Assembly (NCBI GenBank): GCA_005281725.1
Contig: SSBO01000008.1
Location: forward strand, 1,488,001-1,552,000
Origin: Wuchereria bancrofti
Taxonomy: Eukaryota > Nematoda > Chromadorea > Rhabditida > Onchocercidae
DNA length: 64,000 nucleotides
Reading direction: 5' to 3'
Made by a program: the position numbers and the translations under genes. Below are positions 43,330 to 55,613 of this stretch, one piece after another. The stretch's first letter is position 1; each line of letters opens with the position of its first letter. Under the pieces are notes generated by a model. The model saw only the letters and a program-made list of their open reading frames with translations. It was not told the DNA's origin and made no database searches.

Positions 43330-44524
43330 AGTAATTAAATGATTTCAGCACATGAGAACACACTTCAGTAAATAAATGTTGACCAAATTCTTCTACTTTT
43401 ATCTCTTTTTAAATGATTGTTCAACGTTTGCTGCTTACTAAAATGATTATAGGATTAGATAAATCGTAGTTACACGGGTAATATCTAGATCAACTCATCA
43501 AACTTTATTAGCATTTAAGAGATATATCTGTTACGGATTTTGTTCAAATTCGTCATAACTTTTCAACATATCAATGCAGCATATCTCCGAGCAATGGACA
43601 TGACTGCACGGTGATACTAAATAAATTTCTTGAAATAGATTCAGGCACGGTAAGAACCGGCTCTGATCGGAATATCTAAATATTCCGGAATATTGGTATA
43701 ATTATTAGAAGTAATAATGTTCATCTTTTTGAAAAATTAAAAAGGGAACTTGATATTTTCCAAAATGAAAACAGCCAAAGTACTGAATCGAACCGAAACA
43801 CATCAGCGTTAGGCATGGCAACTCTTAAAATCCAGAAATATTTTTATGCTTTTTTTTTTCAATGAAGTTTGAAAAACGCACCAAAAAGAAAGACGTTGGG
43901 GTTGACGGGTAACTGGTGAGACGAACGAATGACGCAGGCAGCGAGTTAGGGTATCACGTTTGCACGTGATCCGGGATCGTAATGAACTCGTGCCCACGTC
44001 CAAGTATTACTGAAGCTAACAAATGCCTGAAATAAAAGTAATTAGCATAATTGAACCAGCGTAATTTCTCCCACGTCCGTTCACGTCCCTAAAACGTGCA
44101 AAACCAGCCGCGGACGTCCACAAAATTTTTCGCATAGCCATGAATTAATCTCGCAAATTGAGTACAAACCTAATTGAGGTAATCTGATGTAAGAGCCAAA
44201 TATTTCCATTTGAATTTTTTTGTTTATCCAGAAAGACTTGGATGAGTCATCGATTTTAATTAGTCGCATTTCTGATTAAAATGAAGAAACATTATTTTAC
44301 ATATATGTTTATTCTCCTATTAGCACTTTATTCACTTCAAACAATTATTTTACAACTGATAAATTGTAACACTCAAATCTCTGTATGAATGGATAAATAT
44401 TTAAATTTTTTAATAGAAATATGTAAATTACATTTGTGTTATAAAATAGAAATTTTAGAGTAATAATTAACATTTGATTAATTTGTTTGTTTCATATTAA
44501 GTGATATTGAGGTGAACATTTGAT
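43330..44524. promoter_or_regulatory. Divergent promoter region with ACGT-core motifs
   Basis: 1.2 kb between the start codons of ArfGAP1 and the unknown membrane-protein gene. Less AT-rich than most intergenic DNA here. From about 43935 to 44115 it carries repeated ACGT cores: ATCACGTTTGCACGTGAT (a palindrome with a 4-nt spacer), CCCACGTCC, CCCACGTCCGTTCACGTCCC, AACGTGC and GGACGTCC. Such cores bind bZIP and bHLH factors; the role here is inferred. Confidence 0.35.
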
Positions 44525-45130
44525 ATGTCCTATAACGCACCTATTAGTTTCATCATATTTTTCCTTTACTATTTATTATTATCATCATCAAATGTGAAAG
44601 CAACGAAAGATTTGAATGAGAAGACGAAAGAAGAACAATGGTTAGCAGATAGAAATCTCTTTTTGGATATTGATAATGCCCGTTCGGATACAATTGATAA
44701 TATCACGGATGCTTTTCTTAGTATCACAAATAGATTAGTAAAAGCTGGTCGTTTAATGGTTGAAACTAAACGTCGAATGATTATGTTTATCGATGAAGTT
44801 GGTGAGATGAGTTATGATTCTAAATGGGCTGTGCTTGGATGGTTTGCTGCTATGTTTCTCTTTCCTATTATTACAGCTGCAATTGTAGCTATAATTATTG
44901 CTCTATTCTTTCAAAATGAACTAATTAATTTGCAAATTTTTTTGCATACTCGTTGGGATGTAGGTGATAAGCCGGATATTATTACTGAATGCAAAGCAAA
45001 ACAACGTTTGGGTAATTTAGCTATGCAAAATTTGTATCATAAAATGAGTCGACATCCGGAACGATTCCTTCCAAAACAAGCAAAACGTGATCCAGAAGCA
45101 TTGGTGCGTGAAAAGATCGAACTTGAATGA
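44525..45130 (+). CDS. Intronless single-pass membrane protein of unknown family
   Basis: One uninterrupted exon of 201 codons, unlike the intron-rich genes around it. Residues about 6-27 form a signal peptide (SFIIFFLYYLLLSSS then NVKA). The next 75 residues are charged and helical, with one N-linked site (NITDAF). A long hydrophobic helix at about residues 102-128 (WAVLGWFAAMFLFPI, then AAIVAIIIALFF) spans the membrane. The remaining 70 residues are basic and likely cytoplasmic (KAKQRLGNLAMQNLY, SRHPERFLPKQAKRD). No domain was recognised. Codon use and lack of stops favour a real gene. It could be a clade-restricted protein or a retrocopy that lost introns. Confidence 0.8.
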   Translation: MSYNAPISFIIFFLYYLLLSSSNVKATKDLNEKTKEEQWLADRNLFLDIDNARSDTIDNITDAFLSITNRLVKAGRLMVETKRRMIMFIDEVGEMSYDSKWAVLGWFAAMFLFPIITAAIVAIIIALFFQNELINLQIFLHTRWDVGDKPDIITECKAKQRLGNLAMQNLYHKMSRHPERFLPKQAKRDPEALVREKIELE

Positions 45131-45916
45131 AGTGAATCCTGCAGAAGCACATGCTCAAGGCCCATAGGCATTTCATTATTAACCTAAATTATTAAGAATT
45201 CCAATTTAACAAATTATGCATAGTGAATGAGTGCTAAAATGTGAAATTATTCTTTTGTACCTGTTGTACAAATATATCTGAAGCAATAACAAAAGGTCCG
45301 AGGATAAAAATTCGCAGCACATCTTAGTCAAACAAGTGTTGTGTTCAATAATATCTGATATGCTTTGTTTTCACTATCTAGACTTCATGACTTCTGAAAT
45401 TGATACTTTATTTATGTACATTAGTGCAGATACTAAAATGAATTACACGGCACCATTAATGATAGAACCTACTTATTAAGCACTAATTGGATAAGAAACA
45501 TTGGAACTTATCACAAACTTCTGAAAGAGGAAATTAGTGACGTGAAGAAAATGTGAAGAAAATGCATAGAAACGATTAAAACACTACAAAGTTTAAATAA
45601 AGAAGTGTGCTTGATAAAGCACCCTAAACACCTATTTCGTGCATAAGGACTACAAATTGAATGGTTCCGTCTTTATATTCCAAAATTTGATTGGATAATT
45701 TTTCTTTTATTGAAAATACTCACTAATGAGAGAAATGTAAAAATGAAAACAACTGTACAGTGCATAAATAATACCGGAAAGAGCATAAATCAAGCACGAT
45801 TAAAGAATTTTACGATAAAAAAACGAAACGTTTTTTTGTGCAGAAATATAAGTTAGATACAAGATAAGATTTAAATAACAAAGTACAAGTAAATAGATAA
45901 GGAAAGGATACAGGCT
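45131..45916. other. Convergent intergenic region
   Basis: 3' flanks of the unknown membrane-protein gene and of PDPR, which converge here. AT-rich, no exon or repeat recognised. Confidence 0.5.
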
Positions 45917-48900
45917 TCACAAAGAACAACCGCCGTCTTGAGTTGGTCGATAATGATCAGGCTGTTCGGAAGAAATCATAGGCAAGCTTGGCGTGAATAA
46001 ATTTACTTGTACAGGAAAGAATTTGCCCGCTATATCCAACTGATAGCTTCCATTTTTAATGTATTCAATCGTCATTTTTTCCTTAGTCTCAATATAACCA
46101 ATGCATACCTAACAAAAAGACAATTTTGTAACTTTACAAATTTTATGATTAAATTTGAGCAAATAAAGAAATAAAAAGTCGTTCTCTACATATAAATAAC
46201 CTTCGAAAATTGTTTGTAATGAATGCATATAACTAATGGTTGCACCAAGGAAGATTACCTGACAATTAAGAGTATATCCATAAGCAGCCGATGTTGTACG
46301 TCCAACTGGCTCGCCATATCTGTAAATTAATTCACCACCCTGTGGCCATGGATCATGATCTAAATCATGATTACCCACGAGTAGCTGAACAAATCGCTTC
46401 CGAATGCCGCTTCTTTTTTGTTCCAACAATGCGTCTTTCCCAATAAAATCCTTCTGAAATAAAATCCAACTTCGGGGAAATTTCTCTTCGAAAACATGGC
46501 TTTTCTGGGACTGAATAATTTTCAAAGGAATTTAAAGATTGTAAAACATTCTAATATTTTAGATTAAACATACATGAAAATCAACACGATATGTACGTCC
46601 ACACTCGAGTGGTGTTACATCCGTAGAAATATCTTGACCCCAACAAACAAAGAATTTTTCAATACGCAACTGCCTCAAAGCATAATACCTAAACACAATC
46701 AGTAAGAAACAATAAGTTGTAGACAGTTACTAAATAAAGATATCGAAAAAGTAAAACTTTTCCGTAACTAACCCTGCATGCATAACACCATATTCTTTTC
46801 CACGTTCCATTAAACGTTCATAAACATTTTGTACTACCTGGAAAATATTTTTTTGTATTTAAAGTAATAAAAATTTGAAAAATGCTTCCAAAACTTCAAG
46901 TTTCTGAATTGCTTTAATAAATTTGTTTATGGTTATAAGTCCGAATTCAAGTTAGTTAAAATACATTCTAAAAAATCTTGGTTTTTTTCGTCGCCTTCTT
47001 CAACAGTGATATAAAAATAGTTTACTAAGCCAACAAAAAAAAATAAATAAATAAAAAATAAACATAAAAACAATTCATTTAAGCATTAAGTAAGCTCTCT
47101 TTGGGAACCTAAAAAACAAACACTTGCGTGATTAAAAAATGAGAAAAAAGTATATCATTCACCTCATTTGGTATATACATTTCCCATTCGAGTTCACCGG
47201 TATGCGTCAAACTTAATGCTCGAATGCCGGTAGCCATTCCAATAGCTATTTCCTGAAAACAAAAATGAAAAACCAGATTTTCACTGCTGCTTACAGAAGA
47301 TATCATCTAAACTTGAAAAATACACAAACTGGTTGAGAAAAAGTCAAAAAGGAACTATCAAAATAATAAAGATTAAACTTTTTTCTCTTTTTTCCTTTTT
47401 TTTCTGTTTCTTGCCATTTGTTCTTACATTAAAATCTATTTTAAAAAAATATACTCGTATAGAAAAAGACGGGAAATCACATCTGGACATCGATTCTCCT
47501 GTAAGTTTCTCCATTAAAGCTCGTGAGCTCGGTCCAACGACATCTAACACAGTATAATGCCCCGTAACATCCTAAAAAGATGTATTTACATTTCTGGATA
47601 TGTGGATAGACTTGGATTTTAACCAAAAAGCCGAGCTACAAAAAACGACTTTTTGCAACTTCTTGACTTTTACAGAGTTGCAAATTTTAAATTCAAAGAA
47701 TACTTTCAGAGAAAATGCAAAAAAGAAAAAAATAACTGCTAACTCCAATGTGAATTTTATGTCCCAATTTTTTCATCCACTTTTTTAACCATAAATGGAA
47801 TCGTAGTTGCTGTACGGGAGGTACAATAGCGAAGAATCTGAAAAATATTTGCTAATCGTCAGATACTCAAAATAAACAAGAATAAAGTGATCAGAATGTA
47901 CATTTCACTATTATTATTTCAATAATGTCTAGAAAAATATGCCTAAAAAACGCACTGGTCTTCTTCCAGTCTGCATATTGCACAGTCTGAGACAAAACCG
48001 CCCTGTTCGTTCTGCATGCCAGTGTAAACTATAGAACCTACTGGAACATTAACATTTCCTGAACAAAGGTATTGCAAAAATTCCACCACATTAGGACCCT
48101 AAAATAAAAACAATAGAAAAATAACAATAAAACACTGCGAAATTGTAATTAAAAATTATCGTTAAAGTTTTGATTTTAGTTGTGAGGATGTAATCAGATA
48201 ATTCAAGAGTAGTTAACTGGATAGAAAGTGTATCTGAAAATATGGTCCAAAAAAAAAAGTGTCCACCGAACGTACTTCAATGTTGAATTTGGCAAAACTG
48301 GACAGGTCAATTACTCCAACACGTTCCCTACACGCATCATATTCACGAGCCACAAGTTCAAACCATTCTGGCCTACCAATCAGCGAGAATTGTCCACTGT
48401 AGAAACTTAATGATGTATCTGAAAATCAAATTCACTTGAACAAACTATTTTAAACATAAGAATAAGAAACTTTTTAGTTTTATTCACTTAGAGAACCATT
48501 TCATATCACAAAAACTATTCTGTACACAAAGCTCAGAAACAAAAGTAGTGTACTTAGAGAGTAAAATTACGTATGCATAATTTCTGAGTGAATAACGCTT
48601 CTTTGACACAAAAATTTTCTTGACAAAAAGCAACCTTCTGCATCTTCTTCTGTATACCACAATGGCCTCTCATATCCCATTACTTCACCAAATACAGCTC
48701 CAGCTTTTTTAAGTTGATGATAGATAGGAGATGTACGCAAATTCCGAGCAGTTTGATACTGATGATATTCGTATGAATTTGTAAACAATTTAGCTAAAAT
48801 AATTTAACTAATGAATAATTCAAATTTTTTCAAGGTAAAGCCGAATATTATATGATACCTGCTACTTCAGGAACTCGTTCAATTAGATATTGTGAACTGG

Positions 48901-51307
48901 CGTGCAAATCAATAAATCGCGTTACTTCTAGACGTGTAATGTCAACCGGCAATGTCTCACCACAGACTAACCCAGCAACTAGATTTCCAACGCCACCAGC
49001 AAATGCCAATCCTTGCCCATTGAAACCCGTCGCAACATAGTACCCTTGGACCTGAACAGTGAGTGAATTTACAATTTTCAAATTTTTAACACAAAAGAGT
49101 ACTTACTTTAAAAATTCAAACGGTCACTTTGTCAAAATTCGACATTTCAAAAATAAAAAAACCTGAGCCGTTTCACCGATTACAGGATTTTTATCGACAG
49201 TATATGATTCAGCGCTACAAACCAGTTCACCACATTCTGTCTCACCAAGAATGTTGCAACGATTCAATAAATTATTCAGCGTTGGATCTGCAAAGTTCCA
49301 AATATAATATATTTTATTTCTAATCAAAAACAAACAGCATTATAAACATTTTTGAGATTAGAAAATATTCCGGTTCTTATTTTTGTGACTTACAAAATTT
49401 ATCCCAATCTGGTGATGGCACTGTCCACTGCCCCAGTATTCTTTGACGACTCAATGAACGGAAATCATCTTGAGTAAAACCTGCACATAACGTCCGCGAT
49501 TCATCCATAAACAGATAATTTTTCTCATCCACATGAGTAAAAACTAAATTTATAACACATAAATTGTGAAAGATGAATTTAAATATTTTGAATTAACGCT
49601 AGATCTAGAAGCAATACAAATTAAGCATCTTACTTGGCGTACTACTCTTAATATCTTTATCGGGCAATCGCTTCGTTGACAAGTATGTATATGTTGCAGG
49701 ATGCGCAGCGATAATCGCATGGCCAGCTGGCAGTTTATTAACTCGAGAAGTACCACACCACTGTAATACATTATGTGAAAATATAAACCAAATCCAGACA
49801 CCTAAAATAGAATCCGAAGATTCTGAATTTGAAAAATCACAAAAACCAAACTTGATTAATTTTTACCTAAGACAATCACATTAACTGTTAACTGATTTGA
49901 AGAAAATACGGATAATTTCAAAAGGAACTCACAATTCCAGTAGCATCAACATAGCATCCAGTTTCAAATTGTCCTTGATTGGTAAGTACTCCTACTACTT
50001 TTTGTTCTTTGTCAACAAGTACTTCTTCAACAGAACACCGTTCGAATATTTGTACTCCTAAAAAATAATCTGGATTTAGTGTTGAAATAACGCATCTAGA
50101 ATAGATTTATAAAATTCATTTTTATGGAATAAATCTGAGATTTTAAAGTGCCGAACGAGCAAGTGCATAATTAATTCATACAGAAGCTTACCATGATCTC
50201 TACCACGTCTTCCTAATGCTTGACAGAGACCAATAGGATCTAAAGCAACATCATTTGGCGAAAACAACGCTAACTAAAACATAAAATGAAAATCAAAATT
50301 GGAAAGATGATTTTAGTCAAGAAAAATTTTTATAAACCAACCCAGATGCCATTTGTGCTAACTGATTTTGGAAACCATCGCCGCATCTCTTCCTGACTGT
50401 TATACAGTTGTGCTTCTTCGCCGTAAATAGTTGCACGTGAAAACATTCGTCGCAAGCTTATTTTACCTTCTGGCGTATTCGTTAAATATAGTCGACCACA
50501 GCGGCTATATCCTAAGCATTCAGTTAAAATAAGCCTATAAAACAGAATTTTTACAAAAAAAAAAAAAAAAAAGAAATCTTTAGCGAAAGTTCATAATAAG
50601 AAATAAATAGAATAGCGATATATTCAACAGAACGGTAAAAGAGGAATTCACGTTAACTGAAATTGGAAGCCTGACGTAAATTGGCATATAAATCCAACGA
50701 ATGTTTGGCCATATATTGTTTGGCCGGATCTTGCCAGTGTAATGGAGCTGTTACCAGACCAGCACTTACACTCGTTGCACCATATTGGCCAACACTTAAG
50801 GTACTATATGTTTTTAAAAAATTTCTTTTTCAGTAAAGAAAGTTACACAGTAGTTGAATGACAAAAAAATTGCTTTGAAACATTACAAATCTTACCGATT
50901 CCGCTCAAGCAAAGCAACCACCTTGCCACGTTTTGCCAAATGATACGCAATCGATGTACCAGCAATTCCACCGCCACCAACGACCACATCTACCACGTGT
51001 GTTTCATTACTGCAATTTCGTCACGTTCAAGAATTAAGAACCGTTATTTTAATCAACGCAATGTTTACTTATTGTATATTTTATGCTAAAAAATATAATC
51101 AGAACTTAATATTACTGAGTGCATTTATTAATGTGAATGCAAAGGAATGATTCTAATAAGCATCATATTAACTTTATTTAAATTTTCACTTTAAATTGAA
51201 AAAAAAAAAAGATGAATAACGGACCTTCGGACATGAATGTTATTACGTTTTTGATTGCAATATTTCGAGATTCGTTTCATCAAACAGTTCAATCTGCATG
51301 TTGTCAT
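45917..51307 (-). CDS. PDPR: PDPR-like FAD-dependent / GcvT-fold mitochondrial protein
   Basis: About 19 exons and some 860 residues. Exon 1 (51225-51307) encodes a basic leader (MTTCRLNCLMKRISKY) fitting a mitochondrial target sequence. Exon 2 (50896-51009) carries the FAD-binding fold VVVGGGGIAGTSIAYHLAKR. Later blocks match pyruvate dehydrogenase phosphatase regulatory subunit better than its dimethylglycine or sarcosine dehydrogenase relatives: LRTSPIYHQLKKAGA, GYERPLWY, GSIVYTGMQNEQGG, GIRALSLTHTGELEWEMYIP, FIGKDALLEQKRSG and GEPVGRTTSAAYGYTLNCQ. The last exon ends QDGGCSL at 45917. PDPR tunes the phosphatase that reactivates pyruvate dehydrogenase; whether this worm protein does so, or is a catabolic dehydrogenase, is not shown by sequence alone. 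An acceptor CAG ends only 2 nt before the ATG (51310-51311), which suggests spliced-leader addition there. Confidence 0.85.
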
Positions 51308-54178
51308 ACCTGTTCACACCGAACAGAGAACAGTCTTGTTTTGGTAAACTTCAGATCCTTCCTTGACGGATAAAAATTACATTTGAGTGAAAAATACACT
51401 TAAAATCCACATCTGAAAAGTTTTATTAGTTTAAATGACAAATATAAGTTCAGTTTGAACGAAGCTAAATGATAGAACGATATGCAAATAAAGAAACCAA
51501 AGTTAATTGTTTTGATTGCTACATTCATGTCAATATGAAAAGTGTTGTACAGAGAGGGAAGCCAGGAGAGAAAAGTGAATTAACTGATATGGTGATATGA
51601 TAAACTGACATGAAATGAAATTGACACGAAATCAATAAACTTTTCATAATACAAATAAGGCAGATAACTAAGAGAATGTTTAGGAGTAAAATTCCGAATT
51701 GTTTTCGGCTTCTCAAATGAATTCCAGTAGTCATTAAATGCAGTGATTCGCTTATTTTACCTTTTTGCGATGATCTGTGACCAATAAACCAATAAGTCCT
51801 TTCAGCCTTGAAAAGCTTCCTAAAGAAATTAACCTGAACACTAAATATATATTTTATCTCGAGCTAGTAAAAGGTGACAGATATAATATCTTGAGGTAGT
51901 TGTAAGAAGTGACACAAACTTCAAAGGATTTGACCTTACCAAAGTTATGACAATGACTTATAGTAAACAAAAGATTTGTTATTCTTTGCTTAATCCATTT
52001 AACTGATCAGACCTATCTTTCTGATAAGCGTAGCAATCATAAAGGCAAAACGATTAGATGGAGACAGCAGCATTAGAGAGAAATAGCTATTGGCAGCTCG
52101 TACGTGAACGTTTATGAAATAGGATGAGAAATTAACTGCGACACAAACTGATGACACATCCGACAGCATTGATAAATATATTGATGTGATCATTAATGCA
52201 GGAGACAGCAAGGTGGTTGGTACAGTTTTAAGTCATTTCAGTTCAATATGATATAATATTTCGACAGGTCAAATAGTAAGATCTAAACTTAAACAATTAT
52301 GACATAAAACTTTAAATTATGGCATATAAATTCTATTTTGTGCCCAAGTTGTAATATAAAAAATGTTGAATTATAAATTGAACGATTTTGTTATGAAAAT
52401 TTTCCATTATTTCATTAGACATAACAATGTTTCCCATTAGCGTATGCTATGAATTTTTGCTAGGAAGCAATAAAAACTCTTTCAAAAGTGGAATAAAAAC
52501 TCTTTCAAAACCGAACTTATCAACAATCATTTGTAAATTGCTCTCAAACAAAGTGATAGTTTCAATTTTAATCAGTTGAAATGTTATGATTTGAGTGAGA
52601 TGAATCTTGTTGATCTTTGTTTTCATATTTTTCGGCATAAAAATTGACAGTTATTTCATTTTCATACAACTGAAAGGTTGACTGCAACGCATGGGAAATA
52701 TTTAGAAATTGTTGGGACAATTGTCATTTTACACTTTTGTCATACTTAAAAAACTCTACAAAATGTGATGCAAGCATGGCTATCTTTTTATTTTTCTTTT
52801 CAGAAAATGATAAATCGTTTTCATTGATTCAATTTATTGCTTATCACTGCTGCTTATTCCTTGGCGCTTTGTTGATTAACACAAAAACGCCTCACATTTC
52901 TAATGAAAATTAACATATATATATATATCACAAGTAGTGTAAAATCTTGTATCACTCTGAAAAGAATTTAAAAGTATTCTCTTATCATTCAATCAGATCT
53001 GGTTGAAATAAAAATTATCTTTATAGATGGTATGTGAGATTGAGAAATTATATCCTCAATGAAGAAAAGATGAGATATGATCACACGATGGCTGAAGGTA
53101 TGTCAAAATAACCGAAACAATTTTATAATATAAATATATCAAAATTATCAAAGCATATTGTATTGTTGAGATATTTTGTAGTAACTAAATAAATTATAAA
53201 ATTATGCATTAAAAAAAACCATCTTATTTAGAATATTTTTCAGTCAAATGATTTATCATTTCAAAATAAATATAAAATAAATCTTTGATTTATTTAATTC
53301 ACATATAATAAATCTATCAATTTACGAACTAAGCTTATATTTAATAGCCAAAACGTAAAATAGCACTTTTTTCTTTGTTTTTTTTTTTTCTTTTTTTTTT
53401 TGCTTGAAACAAAAGAACTGAATTTGATTGTAAATTACATTCACTATGTAAGGAATTTACAAAAAACTTTTTTTTTTGCTTTCTGTTTACTTCCACAATA
53501 AATTATTCGTTTGAATTTCATTCTGCGCTACAATTCAAATTCAAGAAAATTCTATTGAGTGATTCTCAACTAATTTTAATCCAATTTTACCTATTAGTGA
53601 TATTATCCAAATATAATAATTTTATAACATTTATTATGAATAGAATCCCCTTTTAATTAATAAAGCTTTATCACAAAAAGATTTTATCGTCAAGAAAACA
53701 AAACTTTCACAACTATACAGATTAAATTATATTTTATAACCAGCAAGAACAATTTGTAAAATTGAACCTAACAAGAATAATTAACGGAGAGGATAATTGG
53801 CCTCACGACATATTATGTCAGTTTGCTTCCTCAATTTTATGTCTAATTTTAGCTATTTCGTATTTGTCACCACTTCTAAGAAAAGAATAGAGGAAAGAGA
53901 GTTCAGTTATGTAAATGGTTTGTAACTGATTCAGGGAGACATTTTATAGTTATGTTTCATATTATCACATCCCTTATCATAATCTACTGATAATATTTCA
54001 ATCGCTTAGAGATAGGAACATAACTTGCATACAATTTAATGTCATTAATCTAAGATAAAAAAATTTGGAAAGTTTCTTCATAATTAAATCAATTAGTTTT
54101 TTGTAGATTTATTGTGCAATTTTGCAAAAAACATTTTGCTGACTAACATTTTTCCCACTAATGAAAAGTTTTCTTTTC
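51308..54178. other. Intergenic region upstream of PDPR and of the decarboxylase relic
   Basis: 2.9 kb. The part nearest PDPR (51310-52260) is less AT-rich than the rest and holds a possible degraded coding relic on the minus strand (51999-52229). The remainder is AT-rich with an AT run at 52914-52928 and long T tracts near 53380. No intact exon was found. Confidence 0.45.
51999..52229 (-). pseudogene. Possible patched-related membrane protein relic
   Basis: An open minus-strand frame reads, in part, LSDVSSVCVAVNFSSYFINV and LLSPSNRFAFMIATL. The spacing of D, F-S-x-F and the later SP-x-x-R-x-A resembles the sterol-sensing/RND segment of nematode patched-related proteins (LDxxS...GFSxDFxxH...SxxxR). 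No splice acceptor precedes it and no neighbouring exon fits, so if related it is a fragment. The match is by eye and weak. Confidence 0.2.
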
Positions 54179-54193
54179 AGACTTTTTTTTGCA

Positions 54194-55613
54194 ATGAATA
54201 TAAGTGAATTCCGTCAGTACGGCAGACAGATGATTGATTTTATAGCAGATTATTGGGAATCGCTCCGAAAAAGAACTCCGTTACAGGATGTGAAACCTGG
54301 ATTTATGAATAAATTGGTACCATCATTGTTTATAGAAATAGCAAACCATGAAGTATCGTTATGAGCAGAAAGAATACTTCACAGAATGCTTCATGAATTC
54401 CGGGCATCTTATTATTTCCTTTTAATGCAATGTATTGTAGTTTTTGTGAAATTTCATTAAAATAGTTTGAGTACTTAATTTGAGGTACCGCAAGATGCTC
54501 CTGTCATGGGCCAACCGTGGGAGGAAATCTTCAGTGATATCGATAAAGTGGCCATCAATTATAACACCCACTCGCACCATCCTAATTTTTTTGCTTACTT
54601 CCCAACCGGTATTTCTTATCAGTCTATTATGGGCGATATCCTCAGCGGTGGAATCGCAAGCATTGGATTTAACTGAGTATTTTAATAATTCATTCTAAAT
54701 GATAGATGGTTGACCTGGCAAAGAACTTCGAAGCACTCATCTCAGATCAATTGCTTGAACTATTCGTACCACGAATTTTGGGAATGATATTGTCGCCACA
54801 ATGGCGAAGCTATGATGTAATGAACAAAGAGTATTGTTTTAAGTGATTTTAATCTACTTTGTAACCTTAACATCCAAAAAATCCCTCCCAATTTTCTTCC
54901 TTACAAAGCCATTTATAGTATCTTGTAATGGTATGGCTCGGTTGGGAAGTGTCTAGCTTGCTTACATCTTTAAATGTTTTATAATTAAGTTATATTCGTG
55001 TGTTATGTATCAACTCGTTATTGTAATGTTGTATAATTTTTAATGTTAATCTGTGGTTTAATTACCCAAGTTTGAGGTTTGAATAATAAAGTATTTCACG
55101 AAGATTCCCACAGTACACGTACACAGAACGGAACCAGTACAGATTCGAGAATCTACCAGTATCGAAGGCAAAGAAGTCAACGATCTGAACTGTCAAGGAA
55201 GGAAACCTACTTTGTTTCGCAAGGAAGCAGAGTAGTAAGAAAAAGTTATTAAATTTGTTTTTACAGATATGCTTCCATCTAAAGGTTCGTTGTGTTTCAA
55301 AGAAATTTCAGTCGAATTTTCAAACAGTACAATCGTATTTTTAATTTATGGAAAATATGTTCTTATTGTATGTTCACACAGGACTCAACAAATCAGATGG
55401 ATGAGGAGCTAAATCGAAGAATCAATGAAGATCGTCGTCTGGTAATTTCCGCTATTCACGGAGTTCATTTCCATCCCTTTGGTAGTACGTTAACTACATA
55501 TGAAGATATAAAACAAGCGCACTGGATCATTCATAATTTTGCTGAAGATATACGAAGAGATGTGAAAAATAAATACTGGAACGATATGAAAGAAACATTT
55601 GTCATGAAGTTCA
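54194..55613 (+). pseudogene. Aromatic-L-amino-acid decarboxylase gene, internally deleted
   Basis: The 5' part is intact: acceptor TTCTTTTCAG (AG 54179-54180), ATG at 54194, exon 54194-54316 (EFRQYGRQMIDFIADYWESL, VKPGFMNKL) and exon 54485-54676 (QPWEEIFSDIDKVAI, HPNFFAYFPTGISYQS, GGIASIGFN), as in group II PLP decarboxylases. The family then has a Trp and some 270 residues with the PLP-binding His and Lys. Here a TGA follows GFN and only about 30 bp later comes a far C-terminal piece (54706 on: LAKNFEALI...VPRILGM), then CFHLK (about 55268) and NQMDEELNRRINEDRRLV to RRDVKNKYWNDM (about 55382-55613). The catalytic middle is missing and one splice donor is damaged. The 5' half could still make a 104-residue product. 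Substrate (tyrosine, DOPA, histidine) cannot be told. Confidence 0.75.
55055..55076 (+). other. Exact copy of the 22-nt nematode spliced leader SL1
   Basis: All 22 bases of SL1 (beginning GGTTTAATTACCC, ending AAGTTTGAG) are present, followed directly by GT as in an SL RNA donor. No 5S rRNA gene lies nearby, and no Sm-binding site of the usual AATTTTTGG type was seen in the next 110 nt, so an active SL RNA gene is doubtful. It lies in the non-coding gap between the C-terminal pieces of the decarboxylase relic. Confidence 0.85.

Noticed and set aside
45917..51307. Sarcosine or dimethylglycine dehydrogenase
   Set aside because: Shares the FAD and GcvT folds, but blocks such as LRTSPIYHQL, GIRALSLTHTGE and FIGKDALLEQK follow PDPR more closely.
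55055..55260. Functional SL1 RNA gene
   Set aside because: SL1 plus GT is present, but no Sm site or 5S rRNA neighbour was seen; left open as a finding rather than called ncRNA.
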